A DNA stretch of 64,000 nt, taken from Thermococcus indicus (lineage in GTDB: Archaea > Methanobacteriota_B > Thermococci > Thermococcales > Thermococcaceae). Below are positions 30,694 to 37,678 of the stretch, in pieces. Below the pieces are notes generated by a model. The model saw nothing but the letters and a program-made list of their open reading frames with translations, did not search any database and had not been told where the DNA came from. Positions within the stretch are counted from its first letter, which is position 1, and every line of letters begins with the position of its first letter. The stretch is taken from positions 1,867,041 to 1,931,040 of the forward strand of contig NZ_CP040846.1 in assembly GCF_006274605.1 (NCBI RefSeq), read 5' to 3'. The position numbers and the translations under genes were made by a program.

Positions 30694-31290
30694 TTAAAAG
30701 CTTTCCAGGTCCTCAAGTATCTTTCTCGGCAGCCTGGGGGCGAACTCCTTCAGGAGCCTCTCGAACTCCCGTTCGTTTTCCTGAGCCACCCTTCTGAAGA
30801 AATTCTCTATGTACGTCTCCGTCAGCAGGCGGACTTCCTCCAGCTCCTGCTTTGTCCGGATTATCTCATTTATCCTCTCCTGTATTTCCGCCAGAAACGT
30901 TAGGAGCTCGTCTATTTTGGCGTCCGCGGGCTCGGTGGACTTTATGAGCGCCCTGGCCTGGTTGTACTCCCTGGTTCTCCTGGGGGCCTTCGGCTCGTAC
31001 ATCTCGGTGCCGAAGGTGTACGGAGTGAGGAGTACCTCCATTCTGAAGCCCCTCTTTATCGTGTAGTACTTCCTGGGCCTGCCGCGCGGTATCTTCTCGG
31101 TCCTTCCCTCTATGAGCCCGGCGCTCTCGAGTATCCTCAGATGCTCAAGGACCGCCTTCTGACCGACCCCCAGCTCCTGGCTCAGCTCGCTCACAAAGTA
31201 AGGTCTCTTGGTGAGCAGGATGAGTATCCTCCTGCGGGTCTCGTTTCCCAGTATGTCCAGCAGCCTCCCCATGTTCTTATTTGACTCCAT
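30694..31290 (-). CDS. ArsR-family winged-helix transcription regulator with coiled-coil C terminus
   Basis: This 198-residue regulator has an N-terminal winged helix with RLLDILGNETRRRILILLT and the recognition region LGVGQKAVLEHLRILESAGL, and a wing in PRGRPRKYYTIKRGF. The C-terminal half is a long helix suitable for dimerisation (LLTFLAEIQERINEIIRTK). No metal-binding Cys cluster is seen, so it is not a metal sensor. The sequence closely resembles conserved Thermococcales regulators of the PH1932 type as I recall them. TATA-like CTTAAAGT lies about 45 bases upstream. Confidence 0.9.
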   Translation of the reverse strand: MESNKNMGRLLDILGNETRRRILILLTKRPYFVSELSQELGVGQKAVLEHLRILESAGLIEGRTEKIPRGRPRKYYTIKRGFRMEVLLTPYTFGTEMYEPKAPRRTREYNQARALIKSTEPADAKIDELLTFLAEIQERINEIIRTKQELEEVRLLTETYIENFFRRVAQENEREFERLLKEFAPRLPRKILEDLESF

Positions 31291-31373
31291 GGCCTCTCAC
31301 CCCCTTTCCCTAACCTGATGTAAGAAAAGATTACTTTAAGCTTTTCGGTGGATCCGGGAGAAAAATTGGGGGA

Positions 31374-31955
31374 TTAGGGAACAACGTGGTGCTCCCTGCA
31401 TCTGGCTTCATAGCTCTCGCTGCTTCCGACGAGGATTATCGGGGAGTCCCTCGGGGCCGGCTTCCCATCAATAAGACGCTGGCTCCTGGTCGCGGGTTTC
31501 CCGCAGACCGTGCAGACGGCGGTGAGGTAGACGATGTTATCCGCACGGACGAGGAGGTCCCTGGTCACCGGGAAGGGGTCCCCCTTGAAGTCGAGGTTGA
31601 GGCCGCTCGCAATCACGTAGATTCCCTCGTCGGCGAGGCGGTTCAGCGTCTCGACTATTACCTGCGGAAAGAACTGAACCTCGTCCACCCCGATTACCTC
31701 GAAACCCTCATCCAGGGTAATCCTCTCAATGAGTTCGACGCCTTCCTCATTCGTGGGGACGACAAAGGCCTCATACCTGAGACCGTTGTGGGCAACCACG
31801 TCATCCTCGGAATATCTGTTGTCGATGCTGGGCTTGAAGAGGGCGGCCTTTCTCTTGGCGAAGGTCTGCCGCTCTATCCTCTTTATAAGCTCGGTGGTTT
31901 TGCCCGCGAACATCGGCCCAGTTATGACCTCCAGGAATCCACCAGGGTGAACCAT
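31374..31955 (-). CDS. tdk: Thymidine kinase (type II)
   Basis: This salvage enzyme phosphorylates thymidine. The 193-residue protein has the P loop GPMFAGKTTELIKRI (about residues 12-26), DEVQFFPQVIV, and the lasso/zinc-binding Cys pairs VCTVCGKPATRSQR and ARCREHH. Length matches TK1-like family members. ATG 31955 follows GGTGGT. It lies in an isolated position between the ArsR regulator and RuBisCO. Confidence 0.95.
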   Translation of the reverse strand: MVHPGGFLEVITGPMFAGKTTELIKRIERQTFAKRKAALFKPSIDNRYSEDDVVAHNGLRYEAFVVPTNEEGVELIERITLDEGFEVIGVDEVQFFPQVIVETLNRLADEGIYVIASGLNLDFKGDPFPVTRDLLVRADNIVYLTAVCTVCGKPATRSQRLIDGKPAPRDSPIILVGSSESYEARCREHHVVP

Positions 31956-32052
31956 AACACCACCGGGAGAAGAACATCCCTACCCGTTAAATCTCCTCCG
32001 GGAGAAAAGTTGAACGGAAGACGAAAATAGAGAAGAAAAGCCGTCAAACCTG

Positions 32053-33387
32053 TCAGACCGGGGTGACGTGGCCCCACTTCTCCAGGGCACGGGCAAGTTC
32101 CCTGTGGCTCTTGGCGTATTCGTCGAGGGGGATTCCCTGCATTATGGCATCTATCGCCTGCCTGACGGCCCTTGCACCCGCAGCAGGCCCATCGGGATGT
32201 CCGAGGGTTCCTCCACCGAGCTGGAAGACGATGTCGGTTCCGAGGGCATCCACAACGGGCTGGATGTTGCCGGGGTGGAGGCCGCCGGAGCTCGTCGGGA
32301 ACGCGGCCTTTATGCCGTAGAACTTCTGCTCCATGTGGAAGACGTCGTTCTCGTCCGGCTTGTAGTGCTTCTCCCTGAGGATCCTGGCGTTCTGAATGAC
32401 GTCCCACTTTCCGCCCTCGAGCTTGCCTGCTCCGGCCGTTCCAACGTGGAGCTGGTCGATACCGACGAGCCTGTAGAGCTTCGCCAGGACGAACATCGAG
32501 ATGCCGTGATGCTTGTTCCTGGTAAAGGCCGCGTGCATGGCCCTGTGGCCGTGGACGGCCAGGCCGTAGTCCGCCGCCAGCTCGGTTATGTACTCGAGCG
32601 CTCCCCAGCCGGTTATGACGACATCGACCATCGCGTGCTTGAGGCCAAGATCGGCCAGAACCTCAAGCCTGCGCTCCATCTCAAGGAGAGGAGCGGTTAT
32701 GTTGGCGAACCAGGTCTTCTTCTCGCCGGTCTCGTTCTCAACCTTGTCTATTGTCCTGGCCATTATCTCGGCGCGCTCATCGAAGCGGTTGTACCAGGGG
32801 CTCGTGAGATTCTCGTCGTCCTTCATGTAATCGGCACCGTTTGATAGGAGGTCGTACGCGAGCTTTTCGAACTCCTCAGGGGAATAACCCACCTTGGGCT
32901 TTGGAACGACACCGTAGAGCGGCCTGTCCTTGATATCGAGCATCTTCCTGACGCCCTCGATACCAAAGGCCGGACCGTTAAACTCCCTGATGAGCTTCTC
33001 GGGGAAGTAGAGATCCTCAAGGCGAAGACCCCTGACGCGCTTCATCCCGAAGACGTTGCCTGCTATGCTGGCCAGAAGTCCTGGAAGGTTCACCTCCTCA
33101 AAGGCGTGGAACGGGTAAGCTATCCTGACTATCCAGCTTCCGTCGCCCATGTCGTGGAAGTCGTAAGCCTTGGCCGAAAGGTCGGCCCATCTCTCCTGCT
33201 CATACCACTCGTAAAGGGTGGTCCAGGTTCCGGTCGAGCTCTCGGCGGCGACTGCACCGGCGGCCGCCTCGATGGTGTACCCCTCGGCGGGGGTTACGCG
33301 GAACACGGCTATGATGTCCCTCTTTTTATTGGGCTCATAGGCCTTGTCCACGTAGTAGTCGTATATCTTGTCAAACTTCTCTACCAT
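32053..33387 (-). CDS. rbcL: Ribulose-bisphosphate carboxylase, form III (archaeal)
   Basis: This is the large subunit of archaeal form III RuBisCO, which in Thermococcales fixes CO2 onto ribulose-1,5-bisphosphate formed from AMP, yielding 3-phosphoglycerate. The 444-residue protein has the active-site segment GADYMKDDENLTSPWYNR with the carbamylated Lys, VHGHRAMHAAFTRNKHHGIS, VGTAGAGKLEGG (loop 6 region) and the C-terminal QLGGGTLGHPDG. ATG 33387 is preceded by AGGAGGTG. No AMP phosphorylase or isomerase gene is adjacent. Confidence 0.97.
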   Translation of the reverse strand: MVEKFDKIYDYYVDKAYEPNKKRDIIAVFRVTPAEGYTIEAAAGAVAAESSTGTWTTLYEWYEQERWADLSAKAYDFHDMGDGSWIVRIAYPFHAFEEVNLPGLLASIAGNVFGMKRVRGLRLEDLYFPEKLIREFNGPAFGIEGVRKMLDIKDRPLYGVVPKPKVGYSPEEFEKLAYDLLSNGADYMKDDENLTSPWYNRFDERAEIMARTIDKVENETGEKKTWFANITAPLLEMERRLEVLADLGLKHAMVDVVITGWGALEYITELAADYGLAVHGHRAMHAAFTRNKHHGISMFVLAKLYRLVGIDQLHVGTAGAGKLEGGKWDVIQNARILREKHYKPDENDVFHMEQKFYGIKAAFPTSSGGLHPGNIQPVVDALGTDIVFQLGGGTLGHPDGPAAGARAVRQAIDAIMQGIPLDEYAKSHRELARALEKWGHVTPV

Positions 33388-33427
33388 GCTTTCACCTCCT
33401 GAGTAACTCGGAGATTATACGGCCACC

Positions 33428-33435
33428 TATAAAAA
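33428..33435 (-). promoter_or_regulatory. TATA box of rbcL
   Basis: TTTTTATA on the minus strand lies 41 bases before the rbcL ATG. Transcription would start near 33404, leaving a leader with AGGAGGTG at 33391-33398. Confidence 0.6.
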
Positions 33436-33439
33436 TGCT

Positions 33440-33700
33440 ATGGTTCATTATTGGGACACTCCTGCCCCCATATGAGTATCGGGGACACTTTTACCGCACC
33501 AGCGCCCCAAACTTCCGCCCCGCTTTTGAAAATCAAAGCTGTGTTCCTCCTGCAAACTGGGTTTCAAGGGCAGATAGCCCTTTTCAAAACTTTGCCCTCG
33601 GGTTTGTATTGGGCCGTTCATAAGGTGGCAGGCGAAGGATGCCGAATTTCTAAACACCCCACCTAAAAACAGCCGATTATCGCCCCCAGAAGCCCCTGTT
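33440..33700. other. Intergenic block of about 260 bases with hairpin structure between rbcL and the histone gene
   Basis: No protein family is recognisable on either strand. The block holds a short hairpin (AAGGGC 33566-33571, loop AGATA, GCCCTT 33577-33582). Inverted arms TTTTGAAAA (33524-33532) and TTTTCAAAA (33581-33589) lie around it. Composition is less GC-rich and less codon-like than its neighbours. It may be a non-coding RNA, a small repeat element or gene debris; I cannot decide from the sequence alone. Confidence 0.4.
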
Positions 33701-33702
33701 TC

Positions 33703-33717
33703 CGAAAAGTTTATATA
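33703..33717 (+). promoter_or_regulatory. BRE/TATA promoter of the histone gene
   Basis: CGAAAAG (33703-33709) followed by TTTATATA (33710-33717) is a near-ideal archaeal BRE plus TATA box. Transcription would start near 33741. A strong AGGAGGT site (33765-33771) precedes ATG 33779, as expected for a highly expressed gene. Confidence 0.8.
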
Positions 33718-33778
33718 GGCCTTCCTTCCTAGAATAGAACGCAGATACCTGCAAAACAACGTTTAGGAGGTTGGGAAA

Positions 33779-33982
33779 ATGGCTGAGTTGCCGATTGCCC
33801 CAGTTGACAGGCTGATAAGGAAGGCCGGCGCCGCCCGCGTCAGCGAGGACGCCGCCAAGCTCCTGGCCGAGCACCTCGAGGAGAAGGCCATGGAGATCGC
33901 CAGGAAGGCGGTCGACCTTGCCCACCACGCCGGCAGGAAGACCGTCAAGGCCGAGGACATCAAGCTCGCCATCAAGAGCTGA
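33779..33982 (+). CDS. Archaeal histone (HMfB/HTk type)
   Basis: This 67-residue protein consists of a single histone fold: [20 protein letters not shown], the central helix [20 protein letters not shown], and [15 protein letters not shown], which carries the conserved R-x-T-V-x-x-x-D pair. It dimerises and wraps DNA in extended hypernucleosomes. Promoter and ribosome site are both strong. A T-rich terminator follows. Confidence 0.97.
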   Translation: MAELPIAPVDRLIRKAGAARVSEDAAKLLAEHLEEKAMEIARKAVDLAHHAGRKTVKAEDIKLAIKS

Positions 33983-33987
33983 TGGCC

Positions 33988-34003
33988 TTTCTTTTCCTTC
34001 CTT
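33988..34003 (+). terminator. Pyrimidine-rich terminator after the histone gene
   Basis: TTTCTTTTCCTTCC follows the histone stop by a few bases. Such T-rich tracts end transcription in Thermococcus. It also lies in the 3' region of the convergent phosphodiesterase gene. Confidence 0.5.
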
Positions 34004-34026
34004 AGCTTTTCTGAAAGTTTGAATCT

Positions 34027-34527
34027 TCACCAGAAGCGCACCCTTTCGACCCGGACGCTTTCTCCATTGACCTCAAGGAGTGCAAAGCCGGCCGAATCCA
34101 TCCTGGGGAACGTCGGCGAGCCGGGGTTGAGGAGGATCACCCTTTTCCCGTGAACCGAGTAGGTATCGTGGTAGAAGCGGTGCGTGTGGCCGAATACGAG
34201 AATGTCCACCCCCAGGTCGAGGGCTTTGAACGTCAAGAACTGGGCGTTGAGCGAGAAGAACCCGTGCCCGTGGAGAAGACCGATTCCAATATCCTCTGCA
34301 TCGATGACCCTTTCCTCTGGGAGGTTGAGGTAATCAGCGTTCCCCCGAACGGCCACCACAGGAGCGAACCGCTCAAGCTCCTCCAGAAGCTCAGGAGACG
34401 TAACGTCACCCGCGTGGAGTATCAAATCCGGCGTTCTCTCCTCAAGGTGCTGGAAAAGAAGGGAAGGAGGGTTTCGGGTCTTATCGCCGTAATGGGTGTC
34501 GCTCGTCACAGCTATAAGCACGGACAT
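34027..34527 (-). CDS. Calcineurin-like phosphodiesterase (MJ0936/YfcE type)
   Basis: This 166-residue metallophosphoesterase has SDTHYG, HAGDVTS, RGNADY, LLHGHGF and VFGHTHRF, the five metal-binding blocks in order. This matches archaeal MJ0936-like phosphodiesterases acting on phosphodiester bonds; the natural substrate is unknown. Its start lies three bases after the tfb stop, so it may be the last gene of the gar1-tfb transcript. It converges on the histone gene. Confidence 0.92.
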   Translation of the reverse strand: MSVLIAVTSDTHYGDKTRNPPSLLFQHLEERTPDLILHAGDVTSPELLEELERFAPVVAVRGNADYLNLPEERVIDAEDIGIGLLHGHGFFSLNAQFLTFKALDLGVDILVFGHTHRFYHDTYSVHGKRVILLNPGSPTFPRMDSAGFALLEVNGESVRVERVRFW

Positions 34528-34530
34528 CCC

Positions 34531-35442
34531 TCATATCGGGACGTTTATGTTGAGCTTCTCCACCAGCTCCTTGTAGCGGTTCCTCACGGTGACCTCGGTT
34601 ACGTGCGCTACCTCCGCCACCTCGCGCTGGGTCTTCTTCTCACCCTCCAGGAGGGAGGCAACGTACAGGGCAGCCGCGGCCAATCCCGTCGGCCCCTTAC
34701 CGCTCGTTATGCCCCTGTTTATCGCCTCCCGGAGTATCTCCTTGGCCCTCTTCTTCGTCCGGGCACTCACGTTTAGAGCGTCGCCGAAGCGGTCAACGTA
34801 CTCAATCGGGCTGGTCGGGCGGAGGTTGAGGTTGAGACCCCTCGCTAAGAAGCGGTAGCTCCTTCCTATCTCCTTCTTCGTGACCTTTGAAACGGCCGCT
34901 ATCTCATCGAGAGTCCTGGGAATGCTCTCCATCCTGCACGCCGCGTAGAGTGCCGCGGAGACCATTCCCTCAATCGAGCGCCCGCGGATGAGCTTCTTCA
35001 TGACGGCCTTCCTGTAGAGGGAAGCGGCGACCTCCTTGACGCGCCTCGGGAGACGCATCTGTGCCGCCATCCTGTCCAGCTCGCTCAGCGCGAACGCGAG
35101 GTTACGCTCGGCCGCGTCGTTTATGCGCATTCTCCTCTGCCACATCCTCAGACGGCGCATCTTGGTCCGGTACATGCCGGTTATCTGGTTCCCGTGTATG
35201 TCCTTGTCGCGCCAGTCTATGTCGGTGGAGAGGCCCTTATCATGGATCATCAGCGTCATGGGCGCACCGGTCCTGGCGCGCTTGGCCCTCTGGTCGGGGT
35301 CGAAGGCGCGCCACTCAGGACCCTCATCGACGACATTCTGCTGAACAACGTAACCGCAGACAGAACAGACAATTTCGCCTCTCCTCGGGTCATAAAACAG
35401 CTTATCGGAGCCGCAAACCGGACATACATTCTTATCAGCCAA
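34531..35442 (-). CDS. tfb: Transcription initiation factor B (TFB)
   Basis: TFB bridges TBP/TATA/BRE to RNA polymerase. The 303-residue protein has an N-terminal zinc ribbon [16 protein letters not shown] ... CSVCG, a B-finger/linker with [19 protein letters not shown], and two cyclin folds ([19 protein letters not shown] and [16 protein letters not shown]) ending in the helix-turn-helix [20 protein letters not shown]. Thermococcus species carry two TFBs; which one this is cannot be decided here. The start is TTG 35442 after GGGGGTGAG. It follows gar1 by six bases. Confidence 0.95.
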   Translation of the reverse strand: MADKNVCPVCGSDKLFYDPRRGEIVCSVCGYVVQQNVVDEGPEWRAFDPDQRAKRARTGAPMTLMIHDKGLSTDIDWRDKDIHGNQITGMYRTKMRRLRMWQRRMRINDAAERNLAFALSELDRMAAQMRLPRRVKEVAASLYRKAVMKKLIRGRSIEGMVSAALYAACRMESIPRTLDEIAAVSKVTKKEIGRSYRFLARGLNLNLRPTSPIEYVDRFGDALNVSARTKKRAKEILREAINRGITSGKGPTGLAAAALYVASLLEGEKKTQREVAEVAHVTEVTVRNRYKELVEKLNINVPI

Positions 35443-35448
35443 AAGCTC

Positions 35449-35769
35449 TCACCCCCTCTTTCTGGGGGCAGGGCGTCTTGCCTTTCCGCCCTTGTAACGC
35501 TTCTTCCCGGACCTGGCTTTTCTGCCGGGCCCGGATTTCTTCCTGGAGGAATCAACGTACAGCAGCGCACCGATGTAGCTCTCGGGATTCTTGACTCGCG
35601 GCTTGACGGCCACATAGGGCCTCTTAACCGGCCCGAAAACATCCTTCACTACCCCGACCACGGTGAGCTTCTTGTCAACAACCGGGTCGTTGAGTGAGGG
35701 AACCCAGTCAGTCCTGAGAACCAGGAACCCCTGCTTTGCATAGTGAGAAACTTTACTCAGGCGCTTCAT
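35449..35769 (-). CDS. gar1: H/ACA RNP component Gar1
   Basis: Gar1 binds Cbf5 in H/ACA ribonucleoproteins that make pseudouridine in rRNA. The 106-residue protein has a beta-barrel core (LVLRTDWVPSLNDPVVDK ... VVGVVKDVFGPVKRPYVAVK) followed by a basic, Gly/Arg/Lys-rich tail. ATG 35769 is chosen because GGGGTGGGG precedes it; the frame begins earlier without a site. The tail ends just before TTG of tfb, forming the conserved gar1-tfb operon. Confidence 0.93.
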   Translation of the reverse strand: MKRLSKVSHYAKQGFLVLRTDWVPSLNDPVVDKKLTVVGVVKDVFGPVKRPYVAVKPRVKNPESYIGALLYVDSSRKKSGPGRKARSGKKRYKGGKARRPAPRKRG

Positions 35770-35793
35770 AGCCCCACCCCAAAAGGACATATC

Positions 35794-35831
35794 CTTTTAA
35801 GCTTTTCGTTTTTGCCCTTATAAACTTTTCG
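35794..35831 (-). promoter_or_regulatory. Two tandem BRE/TATA promoters for gar1-tfb
   Basis: On the minus strand CGAAAAG plus TTTATAAG lies at 35817-35831, and a second CGAAAAG plus CTTAAAAG at about 35795-35808. The upstream one would start near 35793 and include the ribosome binding site. The downstream one would start within a few bases of ATG 35769 and give an almost leaderless mRNA. Confidence 0.55.
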
Positions 35832-35847
35832 GAAAATTTCCAAAAGG

Positions 35848-35855
35848 TTTTTATG
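35848..35855 (+). promoter_or_regulatory. TATA box of the PfkB-family gene
   Basis: TTTTTATG preceded by CCAAAAGG lies 44 bases before ATG 35892. Transcription would start near 35880 and include GGGCGGG. It is divergent from the gar1 promoters, less than 20 bases away. Confidence 0.5.
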
Positions 35856-35891
35856 GATAGTGTGGCTAACAACAAAGATTGGGCGGGTAAA

Positions 35892-36740
35892 ATGAGGTGC
35901 CTCATCGTCGGCCATCTCGTGAGGGATATCATCGTTAAGGGTTCCGGAATAGAACACCGCATCGGGGGCGGGGCGTACTATTCTGCGATGGCCCTGTCCA
36001 GATTCTGCAGGGTCGAGATCCTGACCAGTGTCGGGCGGGATTTTCCCGAAAGCTGGCTCCAGGGACTTGAGGAAGCGGGCATAGTGCTCCATACGATACC
36101 CGCGGAAAGCAGCACTTCCTACCGTCTCCGTTATCTCGACGGGAACACAAGAGAACTCAGCCTCCTCTCCGTCGCGGAGAGAATAACCAACATGCCACAC
36201 GGGAGCTACGATATAATCATCCTCAACCCCGTTGCGGGCGAGGTTACACCCGAAACCGTTGCACTCGCCAAAAGGAGGAGCAACTTCGTTGTCGCAGACG
36301 TTCAGGGGTTCATCAGGTCCCCCCACCCCGGAAGACTGAAGCTGACGGGGGTGGACGGCGGCATCTTTAACGGACTGAAGGTTCTCCACTCCGACGTCTC
36401 TGAGGCACGGCTTGTAAGAAACCTCAATCCGGAGGGGATAGAGGTGCTTCTAATCTCCCGGGGTGCCGATGTTGGGCAGGCGTACCTCCGGGGACGAAAA
36501 TACACCTACACTCCGGCCAGGGTTGCGGTGGAGGAATCAACCGGTGCGGGCGACGTTTTTCTCGCGAGTTTTTCGTACTTCTACCACAACTGTCCCTTTA
36601 TCCAGGCCCTCAAGAGGGCCAGCGCGTTCACGGCCCTTTTTCTCCAGCGCAGAAGCTTCGACTTCCCGATGGACGAAGTGAACGAGCTGGCGATGCGGGT
36701 AAAAGTCGAGAGGCTTAATGATATAAATCTCCATGAATAA
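35892..36740 (+). CDS. PfkB-family carbohydrate/nucleoside kinase
   Basis: This 282-residue ribokinase-superfamily protein has an N-terminal IGGGAYYSAMALSRF (sugar-binding region) and the C-terminal signature ESTGAGDVFLASF with the catalytic Asp and anion hole (about residues 219-231). Several family motifs are shortened, and the substrate is unknown (sugar, nucleoside or vitamin). ATG 35892 is preceded by GGGCGGG; an earlier in-frame ATG at 35853 lies on the TATA box and is excluded. Its 3' end contains the TATA box of the following C/D sRNA. Confidence 0.88.
   Translation: MRCLIVGHLVRDIIVKGSGIEHRIGGGAYYSAMALSRFCRVEILTSVGRDFPESWLQGLEEAGIVLHTIPAESSTSYRLRYLDGNTRELSLLSVAERITNMPHGSYDIIILNPVAGEVTPETVALAKRRSNFVVADVQGFIRSPHPGRLKLTGVDGGIFNGLKVLHSDVSEARLVRNLNPEGIEVLLISRGADVGQAYLRGRKYTYTPARVAVEESTGAGDVFLASFSYFYHNCPFIQALKRASAFTALFLQRRSFDFPMDEVNELAMRVKVERLNDINLHE
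36721..36728 (+). promoter_or_regulatory. TATA box of the C/D box sRNA
   Basis: ATATAAAT lies inside the last codons of the PfkB-family gene. A start 25 bases downstream falls at 36747-36750, the first base of the sRNA terminal stem. Confidence 0.6.
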
Positions 36741-36746
36741 CTATGC

Positions 36747-36803
36747 CCACCGATGATGAAACGTCAGCATACTGAGAAATGATGAGAGACTTCCCTGAGG
36801 TGG
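36747..36803 (+). ncRNA. C/D box guide sRNA
   Basis: All four boxes are present in order and spacing: C ATGATGA (36753-36759), 12-base guide AACGTCAGCATA, D' CTGA (36772-36775), three-base GAA, C' ATGATGA (36779-36785), 9-base guide GAGACTTCC, D CTGA (36795-36798). Terminal stem CCACC (36747-36751) pairs with GGTGG (36799-36803). Such RNAs with L7Ae, Nop5 and fibrillarin guide 2'-O-methylation five bases from D/D'. The predicted targets contain TATGCTGACGTT and GGAAGTCTC; I do not know their location. The second guide is short. The 3' stem strand is also the ribosome binding site of the next gene. Confidence 0.85.
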
Positions 36804-36807
36804 TGTT

Positions 36808-37317
36808 ATGGACCGGTACGTTCTGCTCGTTAAGGCCCCGAGGGGCTACGACATAACCCCCGTGCGGGAGGAGCTCCAAGAGTTTCTCTCTAAGACCCAT
36901 CCGGAGCTTAAGGTCGAGGCGCACAGATGCATAGGTCTCACCGCCGACATCGTCATTCTGTACGGGGGCGGCGTCGTACTCATAAAAAGGAAGCACGAAC
37001 CATTCAAAGACCGCTATGCCCTGCCCGGAGGATTTGTGGAGTACGGAGAAAGGGTTGAGGAGGCGGCGGTAAGGGAGGCGAAGGAAGAGACCGGCCTCGA
37101 CGTGAGGCTCATCAAGCTCGTTGGAGTCTACTCAGACCCCAACCGCGACCCGAGGGGACACACTGTAACGACGGCGTTCCTTGCCATCGGAACCGGAAAG
37201 CTGAAAGCCGGGGACGACGCCAAAGAGGTTCACGTTATCCCCATAGACGAGGCGCTGAAACTGCCGTTAGCTTTTGACCACGGGAAGATTCTGAGGGATG
37301 CACTGAGCCCGAGGTGA
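36808..37317 (+). CDS. Nudix hydrolase (ADP-ribose pyrophosphatase-like)
   Basis: This 169-residue protein has a complete Nudix box GGFVEYGERVEEAAVREAKE with EETGL (about residues 73-96), which coordinates metal and hydrolyses nucleoside diphosphate derivatives. The N-terminal 55 residues (MDRYVLLVKAPRGYDITPVR) form an extra domain of unknown function. ADP-ribose is the likeliest substrate by family. ATG 36808 follows GGTGGTG, which is part of the C/D sRNA closing stem. The next gene starts five bases after the stop. Confidence 0.9.
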   Translation: MDRYVLLVKAPRGYDITPVREELQEFLSKTHPELKVEAHRCIGLTADIVILYGGGVVLIKRKHEPFKDRYALPGGFVEYGERVEEAAVREAKEETGLDVRLIKLVGVYSDPNRDPRGHTVTTAFLAIGTGKLKAGDDAKEVHVIPIDEALKLPLAFDHGKILRDALSPR

Positions 37318-37321
37318 TGTC

Positions 37322-37678
37322 ATGAGGGTCGAGTTTCCGGAATTCGGCAGGATAGTCGTGGACGGGAAGGTTTACAGCCACGACATCGTGATCTACCCAA
37401 GCGGAAAAATCGGGGAGCGAAAAAAGTGGCTCAGCAAGAACAAGCACGGAACCAGTCATAAACTCGACCCGGATGAGCTGAGGGAGTACCTAACGGAGGA
37501 CTTCGATGTTCTCATCGTCGGTACGGGAGCATGGGGGGAACTGGCACTCCTGCCGGAGAGCAGAAAGCTGGTGGCCAACAAAGAGGTAATCGAAAGGCCA
37601 ACAGAGGAAGCGGCGGAGCTCTTCAACGAACTCTGGGGAAAGAGGAAGGTTCTTGCGATATTCCACATCACCTGCTGA
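37322..37678 (+). CDS. Mth938-like domain protein (NDUFAF3/DUF498)
   Basis: This 118-residue protein is of the Mth938/NDUFAF3 fold. It starts MRVEFPEFGRIVVDGKVYSH, has IVGTGAWGELALLPESR and ends in FNELWGKRKVLAIFHITC. The eukaryal relative assists respiratory complex I; archaeal function is not known. ATG 37322 lies five bases after the Nudix stop with GGTGATG before it, so the two are co-transcribed. It overlaps the convergent ABC permease by 11 bases. Confidence 0.88.
   Translation: MRVEFPEFGRIVVDGKVYSHDIVIYPSGKIGERKKWLSKNKHGTSHKLDPDELREYLTEDFDVLIVGTGAWGELALLPESRKLVANKEVIERPTEEAAELFNELWGKRKVLAIFHITC

Noticed and set aside
33448-33759. A 103-residue minus-strand frame between rbcL and the histone gene
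   Set aside because: No ribosome site and no family resemblance, and it runs through the histone promoter and leader.
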